A DNA stretch of 62,603 bases from [Zimmermannella] alba NBRC 15616 (GTDB taxonomy: Bacteria; Actinomycetota; Actinomycetes; Actinomycetales; Microbacteriaceae), in the NCBI RefSeq assembly GCF_001570905.1, contig NZ_BCSO01000013.1, forward strand, positions 1 to 62,603, written 5' to 3'. Below the pieces are notes generated by a model, which was given only the letters and a program-made list of their open reading frames with translations, did not search any database and had not been told where the DNA came from. The translations under genes and the position numbers were made by a program. Every line of letters begins with the position of its first letter. Position 1 is the first letter of the stretch. This document shows positions 8,147 to 15,732 of this stretch, piece by piece.

Positions 8147-8811
8147 TGGCGTTTGAGGAGGGCTTCGAAGGCCGTCGGACCGGATGCGATGCTCGTGTTC
8201 GAGCGGAGTTTGCGATGCTGCTGCCGATCTTCGTCGCGCTGCACAAAACCGTCGACGCCGACGGGTTCGGCGACGAGGAGCGCCGCGAATTGGCTCGCGC
8301 CGCGCTGGATGCGGGAAGCAAGCTCTCGGCCAGCTTCGCCACCGCCAAAGTCCTCGGTCGCGGCGAAGATCGCGGTCGGGACGGTCACGGCGCGCAGGTA
8401 TGAGAAGAGTGGCCGCATGGCGTGCTCGATCATGAGCGAGTGGCGCGGGGTGCCCGCGGTCGCCCCCAGCAGGACGGGGGTGTCGGCGATCGACTTCGGG
8501 TCGATCACGTCGAAGAACGACTTGAACAGACCGCTGTAGCTACCCGAGAACACGGGCGAGACGGCGATGATGCCGTCGGCGGAAGCGATGAGGTCCTTCG
8601 CCCGTGTGAGCGCTGGCGTCGGCAGCCCGCCGGTGGCGAAGGCCTGGGCGATCTCACCGGCAAGCTCCCGCAGTTCGAGGTGGTGGACGTCGAGGGCTTC
8701 ACCGCGCGCAGTGACGGCCGCATCGGTCGCGTTCGCCATCTGTTCGGCGAGTCGGCGGGTGGAAGACGGCGTCCCGAGCCCTGCGGAGACAACCACGATC
8801 ATTCGCGTCAC
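8131..8811 (-). CDS. NADPH-dependent FMN reductase, CE1759-type
   Basis: 226 residues with a flavodoxin-like fold. It begins MTRMIVVVSAGLGTPSSTRRLAEQMA, and the phosphate-binding loop has S/T residues at the FMN site. ISADGIIAVSPVFSGSYSGLFKSFFDV and LLGATAGTPRHSLM are family segments. The start is a GTG preceded by GAGAGGAAC. It lies 26 nt downstream of the LLM-class monooxygenase gene at 8838 on the same strand. This pair corresponds to the recognised CE1759/CE1758 duo, in which the reductase is thought to supply reduced FMN to the oxygenase. The substrate is unknown. Confidence 0.85.
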   Translation of the reverse strand: MTRMIVVVSAGLGTPSSTRRLAEQMANATDAAVTARGEALDVHHLELRELAGEIAQAFATGGLPTPALTRAKDLIASADGIIAVSPVFSGSYSGLFKSFFDVIDPKSIADTPVLLGATAGTPRHSLMIEHAMRPLFSYLRAVTVPTAIFAATEDFGGGEAGRELASRIQRGASQFAALLVAEPVGVDGFVQRDEDRQQHRKLRSNTSIASGPTAFEALLKRHNGEA

Positions 8812-8837
8812 GGTGAAGTTCCTCTCGTTTCGGCAGG

Positions 8838-10037
8838 CTAGGCGCCGTGGCCGGGCAGTTCGATGCGGACGCGTTCAAGGCGTTCCGCCTCGGCAGCTGC
8901 GGCCGCACGCTCGGCGCGTTCTTCGGCAGCGCGGGCTGGTTCCACGAAGTGAATCGGGGCATCCGGGCCCTCTGCGACCATGCTCGCATGCGTGGGCGGG
9001 TCGCTGGGAACGTGGGCTGGACGTCGCGCCTCGAACTCGCGTCGCAGCACCGGCACGACCTCACGTCCAAGGATATCGATCTGCTCCAGCACGATCTCGA
9101 GCGGAAGCCCCGCATGGTCCACGAGGAAAAGCTGTCGCTGGTAGTCGCCCGCGTAGTCGGCGAAGCTGAGGGTGCGTTCGATGACCTGTTCGGGGGTGCC
9201 GACGGTGAGCGGGGTCGTGCTCGTGAACTCTTCGAGCGACGGCCCGTGGCCGTAGACGGGCGCGTTGTCGAAGAAGGGGCGGAAGATGCGCTTCGCCTCC
9301 GCCTCGGTTTCTGCCATGAACACCTGGCCACCGAGGCCGACGATCGCCTGCTCTGCCGCGCCGTGGCCGAAGTGCTCGAATCGTTCGCGGTAGAGCCGCA
9401 CCATCTGCTGGGTGTGCTCCTTGTTCCAGAAGATGTTGTTGTGGAAGAAGCCGTCCGCGTAGTAGGCGGCCTGTTCGGCGATTTCCGGGGTGCGGATGGA
9501 GCCGTGCCACACGAACGGGGGGACGTCATCGAGCGGGGCGGGGGTCGAGGTGTAGCCGTGGAGCGGGGTGCGGAATTCGCCCTCCCAGTTGACGATCTCT
9601 TCGCGCCAGAGCTTGCGGAGCAGGTGGTAGTGCTCGATCGCGAGGGAGACGCCCTTGCGGATGTCGTAGCCGAACCACGGGTAAACGGGGCCGGTATTGC
9701 CGCGGCCGAGCATGAGGTCGTTGCGGCCGCCGGAGAGGTGCTGCAGCATCGCGTAGTCTTCGGCGATCTTCACGGGGTCGTTCGTCGTGATGAGCGTCGT
9801 CGAAGTGGAGAGGATGATGCGATCGGTCTGGGCAGCGAGAAAGCCGAGCATCGTCGTCGGGCTTGAGGGCACGAAGGGCGGGTTGTGGTGCTCGCCGGTC
9901 GCGAAGACGTCCAGCCCGACTTCTTCGGCCTTGCGTGCGATCTGCATGATCGCCATGAGCCGCTCGTGCTCGCTCGGGGTCTTCCCAGTGGTGGGGTCGC
10001 GGGTGACGTCACCGACCGACATGATGCCGAACTGCAT
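8838..10037 (-). CDS. LLM-class flavin-dependent oxidoreductase, CE1758-type
   Basis: 399 residues of the luciferase-like (TIM-barrel) monooxygenase family. Typical segments are MQFGIMSVGDVTRDPTTGKTPSEHERL, VGLDVFATGEHHNPPFVPSSP, MLGRGNTGPVYPWFGYD and LTVGTPEQVIERTLSFADYAG. The last ~60 residues form an Ala/Glu-rich tail beyond the barrel (RAAEERAERAAAAAEAERLERV). An AAGGAGG ribosome site precedes the ATG at 10037. It is first in an operon with the CE1759-type FMN reductase. It probably oxidises a small organic substrate using O2 and FMNH2; the substrate cannot be read from sequence. Confidence 0.88.
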   Translation of the reverse strand: MQFGIMSVGDVTRDPTTGKTPSEHERLMAIMQIARKAEEVGLDVFATGEHHNPPFVPSSPTTMLGFLAAQTDRIILSTSTTLITTNDPVKIAEDYAMLQHLSGGRNDLMLGRGNTGPVYPWFGYDIRKGVSLAIEHYHLLRKLWREEIVNWEGEFRTPLHGYTSTPAPLDDVPPFVWHGSIRTPEIAEQAAYYADGFFHNNIFWNKEHTQQMVRLYRERFEHFGHGAAEQAIVGLGGQVFMAETEAEAKRIFRPFFDNAPVYGHGPSLEEFTSTTPLTVGTPEQVIERTLSFADYAGDYQRQLFLVDHAGLPLEIVLEQIDILGREVVPVLRREFEARRPAHVPSDPPTHASMVAEGPDAPIHFVEPARAAEERAERAAAAAEAERLERVRIELPGHGA

Positions 10038-10242
10038 GGTTCCTCCTTGGGTGCCGGTGGGGAGTCCGGCTCGCTCACGAGCCCGTTCTATGCGAACTCA
10101 TAGACTTCAACGCCGCTGTCGGTGAGGTATTCCCACCTGCTCGCTGGCGTGTCGGCCTCGACCAGCATCCGCCACAACCCTTGGGACGGCACCGATCGTA
10201 CGCGGCGCTCCCCCAAATCGGCCGATGGGCGCCGCGGCGTGT

Positions 10243-10384
10243 GTGCACAACTGCAGTGGATTTGCCGTGCCGGTTCGCGCGGGCCCGCGGCTGCAGGCCG
10301 TGGTGCCCCGGAATACCGGGCTTCGCGAGCCTCGGCCGCGAGCCCCGCCCCACGGGCTGAGCGAAATCCACTGCACTTGTGCAC
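10243..10384. repeat. Interspersed GTGCAC-type inverted-repeat element, locus C
   Basis: A left arm at 10243-10263 (GTGCACAACTGCAGTGGATT) faces a right arm at 10364-10384 (AATCCACTGCACTTGTGCAC). The arms match in 20 of 21 positions around a 100-nt interior. The interior contains CCGGAATACCGGGCTTCGCG (10308-10327), shared with locus A. It fills the divergent 429-bp gap between the LLM oxygenase (start 10037) and the ABC transporter (start 10467). No gene is apparent in the rest of that gap. Confidence 0.7.
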
Positions 10385-10466
10385 GCCACCACACGGACCC
10401 CAATTCCGCTCGCGGCGGCGACGGCGTACCCTCGTAGCTCGAGTCTCACGCAGGTGAAGGAGCGGC

Positions 10467-12479
10467 ATGGCCAAGGACACGACGACGCGGACGGCACAAC
10501 GCAGTGCCCGCACCCTCGGCTTCCGCAGGCGCGCCGCCAAGGCCGCCCCGGCCACGCCTCGCGCCACCTTCCGTCAGCTCCTCGCCCACCTCTTCGCGAA
10601 CCCCGGCATGATGGCCGCCATCATTGCGATCTCGGTCGTGTTCGCCGGGTTCGAGCTCGCGCAGCCGCTCCTCGTGAACCTCCTCATCACGAACGTCGAG
10701 CACGGCGAGGTTCCGCAGTGGATCATCTGGACGCTGCTCGCGGTCGTGCTCATCGGCTCGCTCATCCAGGGTCTTCAGCACTACCTCCTGCAGCGCACGG
10801 GCGAGTCGATCGTGCTGCGCACGCGCCGCCGCCTCATCGCGAAACTGCTCCGGCTTCCTATTTCCGAGTTCGATGCCCGGCGCACCGGCGACCTCGTCTC
10901 ACGTGTCGGCGCCGACACGACGCTCTTGCGCGCGGTCCTCACGCAGGGCCTCATCGAAGCGGCCGGCGGCTCGCTCACCTTCCTCGGTGCTGCCATCGCG
11001 ATGCTCATCCTTGACCCGGTGCTGCTGCTCGTCACGGTCGCGGTCATTGGCAGTTCAATGGTGCTCGTCGGAGTCCTCGCGCTGCGGGTACGCACCGCAA
11101 GCGCCGCAGCTCAGGCGCAGCTCGGCACGCTGACGAGCGCGGTCGAGCGCGCGGTCACCTCCGTGCGCACGATTCGCGCGGCGGGCGCGGTGGAACGTGA
11201 AGAGGCAGTCATTTCGCGGGAGGCGCGCACCGCGTACGAGCGCGGCCTCGACGTTGCTTCCGCCTCCGCGTTCATCGTGCCCGTATCGGGATTCGCGGTG
11301 CAGGCGGCGCTCATCGGCGTGCTCGGCGTGGGTGGTGTCCGCGTCGCGGCGGGTCTCCTCTCGATTGCCGATCTCATCACCTTCATGATGTTCCTCTTCA
11401 TGATGATCATGCCGCTCGGCCTGTTCTTCGGCGCCGTCACGGCCGTCAGCACGGCGCTTGGCGCGCTCGGCCGCATCGAGGAGATGCTCGCGCTGCCCAC
11501 CGAGGACGAACTCGACGCCGCAAACACCACGGCCCCAAAGATCACGCTCCGCGGACCCGCAAACACGGATGCGGCACCTTTCTCGGCGACGATCGCCTTC
11601 GACGGCGTCTCCTTCCGCTACCCGACGAGCGTCGTGAACGCGCAGCGCGCACGCGAGGCTGCGATCGAGCGCCTCGATTCCCTCCAGCGCACAATGGGCA
11701 GCGGCCGCCCGGGCGCCGCCGCACCGACCCTCGACGAAACCCTCTTCCGGGCGGATGCCGGACTCGAGGTGGAGGCCCCGCTTGTCCTCGACCAGGTCAC
11801 CTTCTCGGTGCCGCGCGGCACGCGCACCGCCCTTGTTGGCCCCTCCGGCGCCGGCAAGTCGACGACGCTCGCACTCATCGAGCGCTTCTACGACCCGACG
11901 GCTGGCGCGATCACGCTCGGCGGGGTCGATCTCACGCGCATCGACCGCTCCGAGCTGCGCACGCACATCGGCTACGTCGAGCAGGATGCGCCGGTGCTCG
12001 CGGGCACGCTCCGCGACAACCTCCTGCTCGGCAAGCGCGAAGCGACCGACGACGAGTGCGAGGCGGTACTCCGTGAGGTGAATCTCGCGCGGGTGCTCGA
12101 CCGCTCCCGCGAAGGCCTCGACGCGCAAGTCGGCGAGGCGGGAGTCATGCTTTCGGGCGGTGAGCGTCAGCGTCTCGCGATCGCACGCACCCTGCTCGCC
12201 GCTCCCCCGATTCTGCTGCTTGACGAATCCACGTCGGCACTCGACGGAGAGAACGAGGCGCTCATGCGGGATGCCCTTGACCGCGTCGCTGAGGGTCGCA
12301 CCGTCATCGTCATCGCGCATCGTCTGTCGACCGTCGTGGATGCCGACCAGATTGTCGTCATGGACGGTGGCCGCGTTGTTGGGCGTGGACGTCACAGCGA
12401 ACTCGTGACGACGACACCGCTGTATCGGCGCCTCGCCGAGCACCAGTTGCTCGTCCCGGGGCGGTCACTCCGCCAGTAG
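10467..12479 (+). CDS. ABC exporter, fused permease and ATPase
   Basis: 670 residues. Six membrane helices lie in the first ~330 residues (starting LAHLFANPGMMAAIIAISVV). A nucleotide-binding domain follows with Walker A GPSGAGKST, signature LSGGERQRLAIART, Walker B ILLLDEST and switch IVIAHRLSTV. This is the half-transporter architecture of lipid, drug or peptide exporters that work as dimers. Oddly, about 55 residues (TSVVNAQRAREAAIERLDS...) are inserted between the A-loop FRYP and the strand PLVLDQVTF, where most homologues have only a few residues. The start is preceded by GAAGGAG. The cargo is unknown, and there is no adjacent second half-transporter. Confidence 0.88.
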   Translation: MAKDTTTRTAQRSARTLGFRRRAAKAAPATPRATFRQLLAHLFANPGMMAAIIAISVVFAGFELAQPLLVNLLITNVEHGEVPQWIIWTLLAVVLIGSLIQGLQHYLLQRTGESIVLRTRRRLIAKLLRLPISEFDARRTGDLVSRVGADTTLLRAVLTQGLIEAAGGSLTFLGAAIAMLILDPVLLLVTVAVIGSSMVLVGVLALRVRTASAAAQAQLGTLTSAVERAVTSVRTIRAAGAVEREEAVISREARTAYERGLDVASASAFIVPVSGFAVQAALIGVLGVGGVRVAAGLLSIADLITFMMFLFMMIMPLGLFFGAVTAVSTALGALGRIEEMLALPTEDELDAANTTAPKITLRGPANTDAAPFSATIAFDGVSFRYPTSVVNAQRAREAAIERLDSLQRTMGSGRPGAAAPTLDETLFRADAGLEVEAPLVLDQVTFSVPRGTRTALVGPSGAGKSTTLALIERFYDPTAGAITLGGVDLTRIDRSELRTHIGYVEQDAPVLAGTLRDNLLLGKREATDDECEAVLREVNLARVLDRSREGLDAQVGEAGVMLSGGERQRLAIARTLLAAPPILLLDESTSALDGENEALMRDALDRVAEGRTVIVIAHRLSTVVDADQIVVMDGGRVVGRGRHSELVTTTPLYRRLAEHQLLVPGRSLRQ

Positions 12480-12490
12480 CCGCCCGTACG

Positions 12491-13090
12491 TTATGCGGCA
12501 GCAAGTTCCGCGAGCGTCGTCACGGTGATGCCGTGCGTTTGCAGCGCCGTGAGCGCCGCGTCCCGCGTCGCGTCGGCAACCGCCGAGGTGAGGTCGTGGA
12601 TGACGGTCACCTGAAGCCCCGCGCGACAGGCGTCGAGCGCTGTCGCCTTCACGCAGTAGTCGGTGGCGATCCCCACCACATCCACCTCGTCCACTCCTAC
12701 GTCGGCGAGCACCGCCTGGAGCGTCTCGCCGTCGGAGGTGGCTCCTTCGAATCCTGAGTAGGCGGGCTCCCCCATCCCCTTCACCACGTGGATGTCGATG
12801 TGCCGGGTCTCAAGCGACTCGTGATATTCAGCACCCGGCGTGCCCGCGACACAGTGAACAGGCCAGGTGTCGACGAAGTTCGGCTCGGTCCCCTCGGCCG
12901 CGAAGTGGCCGCCGTTGTCACCGTCAGCGTCGTGCCAGTCGCGTGTGGCGACCACGAGGTCGTAGCGGTCGCCGTCCTCGTTAAGGTGCCGGGTGATGGC
13001 TGCTGCGACGGCTGCGCCGCCGTCGGTCGCCAATGCACCGCCCTCAGTAAAGTCGTTCTGGACGTCAACGATGATGAGTGCGCGGGTCAT
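12491..13090 (-). CDS. pncA: Nicotinamidase/isochorismatase-family hydrolase (PncA-like)
   Basis: 199 residues of the cysteine hydrolase family, converting nicotinamide to nicotinate in NAD salvage if the PncA assignment holds. The triad appears as D9 in IIVDVQNDF, K104 in HVVKGM and C146 in GIATDYCVKATALDA. Metal-site residues D51 and H53 (TRDWHD) are present, and the PVHCVAGTPG loop is typical of nicotinamidases. A GGAGGG ribosome site precedes the ATG. It converges on the ABC exporter with an 11-nt gap. Related family members act on other amides, so the symbol is given with some caution. Confidence 0.82.
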   Translation of the reverse strand: MTRALIIVDVQNDFTEGGALATDGGAAVAAAITRHLNEDGDRYDLVVATRDWHDADGDNGGHFAAEGTEPNFVDTWPVHCVAGTPGAEYHESLETRHIDIHVVKGMGEPAYSGFEGATSDGETLQAVLADVGVDEVDVVGIATDYCVKATALDACRAGLQVTVIHDLTSAVADATRDAALTALQTHGITVTTLAELAAA

Positions 13091-13126
13091 GGTCCCTCCG
13101 GATCGGCGCGGTGCTCTACTCGGACG

Positions 13127-14635
13127 CTACCAGCCGGCGAGGTCCTCACCGCAGTTGTAGGTGGCCGCAGTGATAGCGTCGAGCGCGTCTTGGTTGGTTT
13201 TCGAAGTCGGATCGCCCACGACGAAATACGCAAAGGTGATCTCCGTCCCCTGGTCGCCGTGAAGATACCCGGCCAGGCCGAGCACCTGGTTGAGGGTGCC
13301 GGTCTTCGCTCGGATCGAACCAATCGGCAGGTTCGTCATCCGTTTGTCGAGTGTGCCGGCACCACCGTTCGCGGGAAGCGCGTCAAGGATCGGCTGCTGG
13401 TGGCCGATGCCGGAGGTGATGACCTGCAAGAGCTCGACGACAAGGCGCGGGCGAAGGCGCGTGTTGCCGCTGAGTCCAGAACCATCCGTGATCGTCATGT
13501 CTTCGACGTCCAGCCCGAGGTCTTTGAGCGACTGCTTGATCGCCGGGTGGATGGCGGTGAAGGTGTTGCCGGTACCTCGCTTGATCGCGGTGAGGCGCGC
13601 GAGTGATTCGGCAAGCGTGTTGTCGGAGTCGCGGAGCATGTAGCCGACGAGTGCCGACACGGGTTCCGAAAGCACCTCACCAAGCTGCGTCGCCCCCTCA
13701 GGGGGCTTACCGTCCTTCACTTCGGTGACGGGGACGCCGAGTCTCTCGGCAAACGCTTCACCTGCTGCAATCGACGGTTTCTCACTGCGGGGCGAATGCT
13801 TGACCTTCGGATCCTTTCGGTCACCGTTGACCTGCAGTGCGGTGACGGGGCTGATGTAGCCGTTCGTGCGGTCGTCCTGGTGCCAGTTCTCGTTCCAATC
13901 CCCGTCAAAGAGGCTGTCATCGATCAGGATTCGTGAGATCTTCACGTCCTTCAGGGCGGGGTCCTTGCTGCGGGCGGTCTTCACCTGCTCGGCGAGGTCG
14001 CTGAGGAACGCGGTCGCACCGGAGTAGTAGCTCGGGATGCCGGGGGCAAGGGAGGACAGGGTTGGGTCGCCGCCGCCGACGAGCACCACTTCGCTCGGGT
14101 CGGCGCCCTGATACACGCGGGTGGGGATGCGATGGTCGGGGCCGAGCGTCGCGAGTGCGGCGGATGCGGTGAGCAGCTTCATCACGCTCGCGGGCGCGTT
14201 GGCCTGCTCGCCACGGTCATCGACAAGGACCTGGCCGGTGGCGGTGTCGACCGCGTAGCCGTGGAACTCGAGCGCCTCCGCCTTGTGCGAGAGCGCCTCG
14301 ATCGAACAGGTGCGGTAGCCGTCAGCGCTTGCGGGGTTGTTCGGGGTGTCGGAGACGAGGGCGTGGGTCTTCGTGATGGGTGCCTGCTGGGCACGGTCTG
14401 CCGCGGTGACGACAGCTCCTGCGGCTCCTCCGCCGAGGAACCCGAGCGCGGCGAGCGCGAGCGCTGCGGCCCCGCCTGCGGCTTTCCTCCACACGGGGAC
14501 GCGTCGGGCTTCGTCGCGACGCTGCTGCTTTCGACGTTCGGCTTCTCGCGCGGCCTGCTTCGCTTCGGAGCTGTACCCCTGCGTGCTCGCGCGTTCGCGG
14601 TCCTGCTTGCGAACGCGGCGGAGGGGGTTGAACAC
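13127..14635 (-). CDS. dacB: D-alanyl-D-alanine carboxypeptidase/endopeptidase, PBP4 class
   Basis: About 502 residues. A basic cytoplasmic N-terminus (LRRVRKQDRERAS...) leads into one membrane anchor (AALALAALGFLGGGAAGAVV) and then an extracytoplasmic S13 peptidase domain that trims peptidoglycan side chains. Active-site motifs are SVMK (SxxK) within APASVMKLLTASAAL, SDN (SxN) in LRDSDNTLAESL, and KTG in RAKTGTLNQV. The open frame reaches a TTG at 14647. The GTG at 14635 is preferred because GGAG lies 6 nt before it. It is the last gene before the accessory block that starts with the glycosylase homologue. Confidence 0.88.
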   Translation of the reverse strand: MFNPLRRVRKQDRERASTQGYSSEAKQAAREAERRKQQRRDEARRVPVWRKAAGGAAALALAALGFLGGGAAGAVVTAADRAQQAPITKTHALVSDTPNNPASADGYRTCSIEALSHKAEALEFHGYAVDTATGQVLVDDRGEQANAPASVMKLLTASAALATLGPDHRIPTRVYQGADPSEVVLVGGGDPTLSSLAPGIPSYYSGATAFLSDLAEQVKTARSKDPALKDVKISRILIDDSLFDGDWNENWHQDDRTNGYISPVTALQVNGDRKDPKVKHSPRSEKPSIAAGEAFAERLGVPVTEVKDGKPPEGATQLGEVLSEPVSALVGYMLRDSDNTLAESLARLTAIKRGTGNTFTAIHPAIKQSLKDLGLDVEDMTITDGSGLSGNTRLRPRLVVELLQVITSGIGHQQPILDALPANGGAGTLDKRMTNLPIGSIRAKTGTLNQVLGLAGYLHGDQGTEITFAYFVVGDPTSKTNQDALDAITAATYNCGEDLAGW

Positions 14636-14702
14636 GTGCTGCTCCAAAGGATCGGTGAGGCGCTCGCATCTTAGGCGTTCGAAGTGACTGACGGGCGGCC
14701 TC

Positions 14703-14708
14703 TAGGCT
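14703..14708 (+). promoter_or_regulatory. -10 box TAGGCT, leaderless start of the first glycosylase copy
   Basis: CTAGGCTCA with TAGGCT 6 nt before the ATG at 14715. The same CTAGGCTCA stands before the second copy at 36125-36133, so the promoter is conserved between paralogues. Confidence 0.6.
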
Positions 14709-14714
14709 CAGTGC

Positions 14715-15227
14715 ATGCGCCTTTGGTCACTGCATCCTGCCCACCTCGACGGGAAGGGCCTAGTTGCGTTGTGGCGTGAGGGGCTTCTCGCGCAGGCGGT
14801 GATCCTTGAGCGCACGACGGGGTACCGGAATCATCCGCAGCTCGAGCGATTTCGTGCGTGCCCGAAGCCGCACGCCGCGATCGTGAGCTACTTGCTCGCG
14901 GTGCACGACGAGGCCACTGCTCGTGGCTATCGATTCGACCGAAGCCGCATCGAACGTGGTACCGACGTGCTTCTGGGTAGCGACGCTGTGTCAGCGGCCT
15001 CCGAATCGTTCAACACTGCCCACCGCCGGAATTGCCCGGACGACGCGACGATTCCGCCGATTGAGGTGACGCGTGGGCAGCTCGACTACGAGGCGCAACA
15101 TTTGCGCGCGAAGCTCATGACGCGTTCACCCGGCGATCTCTCGCGGCTCGACGGTGTACCGATTCGTGCGCACCCGCTCTTCGTCGTCGTGCCTGGAGCA
15201 GTCGCCGCCTGGGAACGGGTGAGCTAG
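14715..15227 (+). CDS. Pyrimidine-dimer DNA glycosylase (endonuclease V-like) family protein
   Basis: 170 residues. MRLWSLHPAHLDGKGLVALWREGLLAQ and YRNHPQLERF match the Pyr_excise/T4 endonuclease V-like family, which cleaves at UV photodimers in characterised members. In actinobacteria this family occurs as small singleton genes; actual dimer cleavage here is inference. It begins with a leaderless-type start. A paralogue at 36138 keeps LWSLHP, YRNHPQLERF and the downstream QL-YEA-H-RAKL helix. The middle segment (ERGTDVLLGSDAVSAASESF) is longer here than in the paralogue. The two copies flank the giant surface protein and CRISPR-Cas block in the same orientation. Confidence 0.75.
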   Translation: MRLWSLHPAHLDGKGLVALWREGLLAQAVILERTTGYRNHPQLERFRACPKPHAAIVSYLLAVHDEATARGYRFDRSRIERGTDVLLGSDAVSAASESFNTAHRRNCPDDATIPPIEVTRGQLDYEAQHLRAKLMTRSPGDLSRLDGVPIRAHPLFVVVPGAVAAWERVS

Positions 15228-15296
15228 CACCCAGGCCCCAGGCGACCGGCGACGCAGACTCTGCGGACTCCCGCTCGGGCGGATCCGTGACGCCGC

Positions 15297-15564
15297 GTGC
15301 ACAACTGCAGGAGATTTCCGCGCACGCTCGAAGGCAGCCCCGCTCACCCCGCACCCGGTGACGCGACGCGGCGCGTGCACAACTGCAGTGAATGCGCCAT
15401 CCGCCTCCCGTGAGATGCCACCGCTTTCCGCAGAACGCCGGGGCTCGTGATGGCCACTGCCCCGCACGCGATCTCGCCGGTACTGCAGTTGTGCACGGCT
15501 CTCGAACGGAAGCCCCGCACGGATGCTGACGCGCGTGCCGACGAGATGCACTGCAGTTGTGCAC
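15297..15564. repeat. Interspersed GTGCAC-type inverted-repeat element, locus D (double)
   Basis: Two left-type arms, 15297-15317 (GTGCACAACTGCAGGAGATT) and 15375-15395, are followed by two right-type arms, CTGCAGTTGTGCAC at 15483-15496 and 15551-15564 (with CA at 15549-15550). The order is left, left, right, right, so nested pairing is possible. It lies in the 505-bp convergent gap between the glycosylase and the giant protein gene. The only other structure there is the long palindrome at 15636. Confidence 0.65.
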
Positions 15565-15635
15565 GCAGCGGCGCGCGAGGACAAGCCGCGCCGGGTGCTG
15601 CACCGACGCGGCAGCAGAACAGGCCGCGCACGACG

Positions 15636-15684
15636 ACGGAGGCGGTGGTGGGGCGGGCATTGCCCGCCCCACCACCGCCTCCGT
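15636..15684. terminator. Perfect 24-bp-stem palindrome after the giant gene
   Basis: Bases 15636-15659 are the exact reverse complement of 15661-15684, with a single T between them (arms begin ACGGAGGCGG). It lies about 50 nt beyond the stop of the giant gene on the minus strand, as expected for a strong, possibly two-way, transcription stop. Confidence 0.7.
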
Positions 15685-15732
15685 GTCACATCCTCACCGG
15701 TTCGGCGAGGCGAAACGCGCGCGCGAGAAGGA

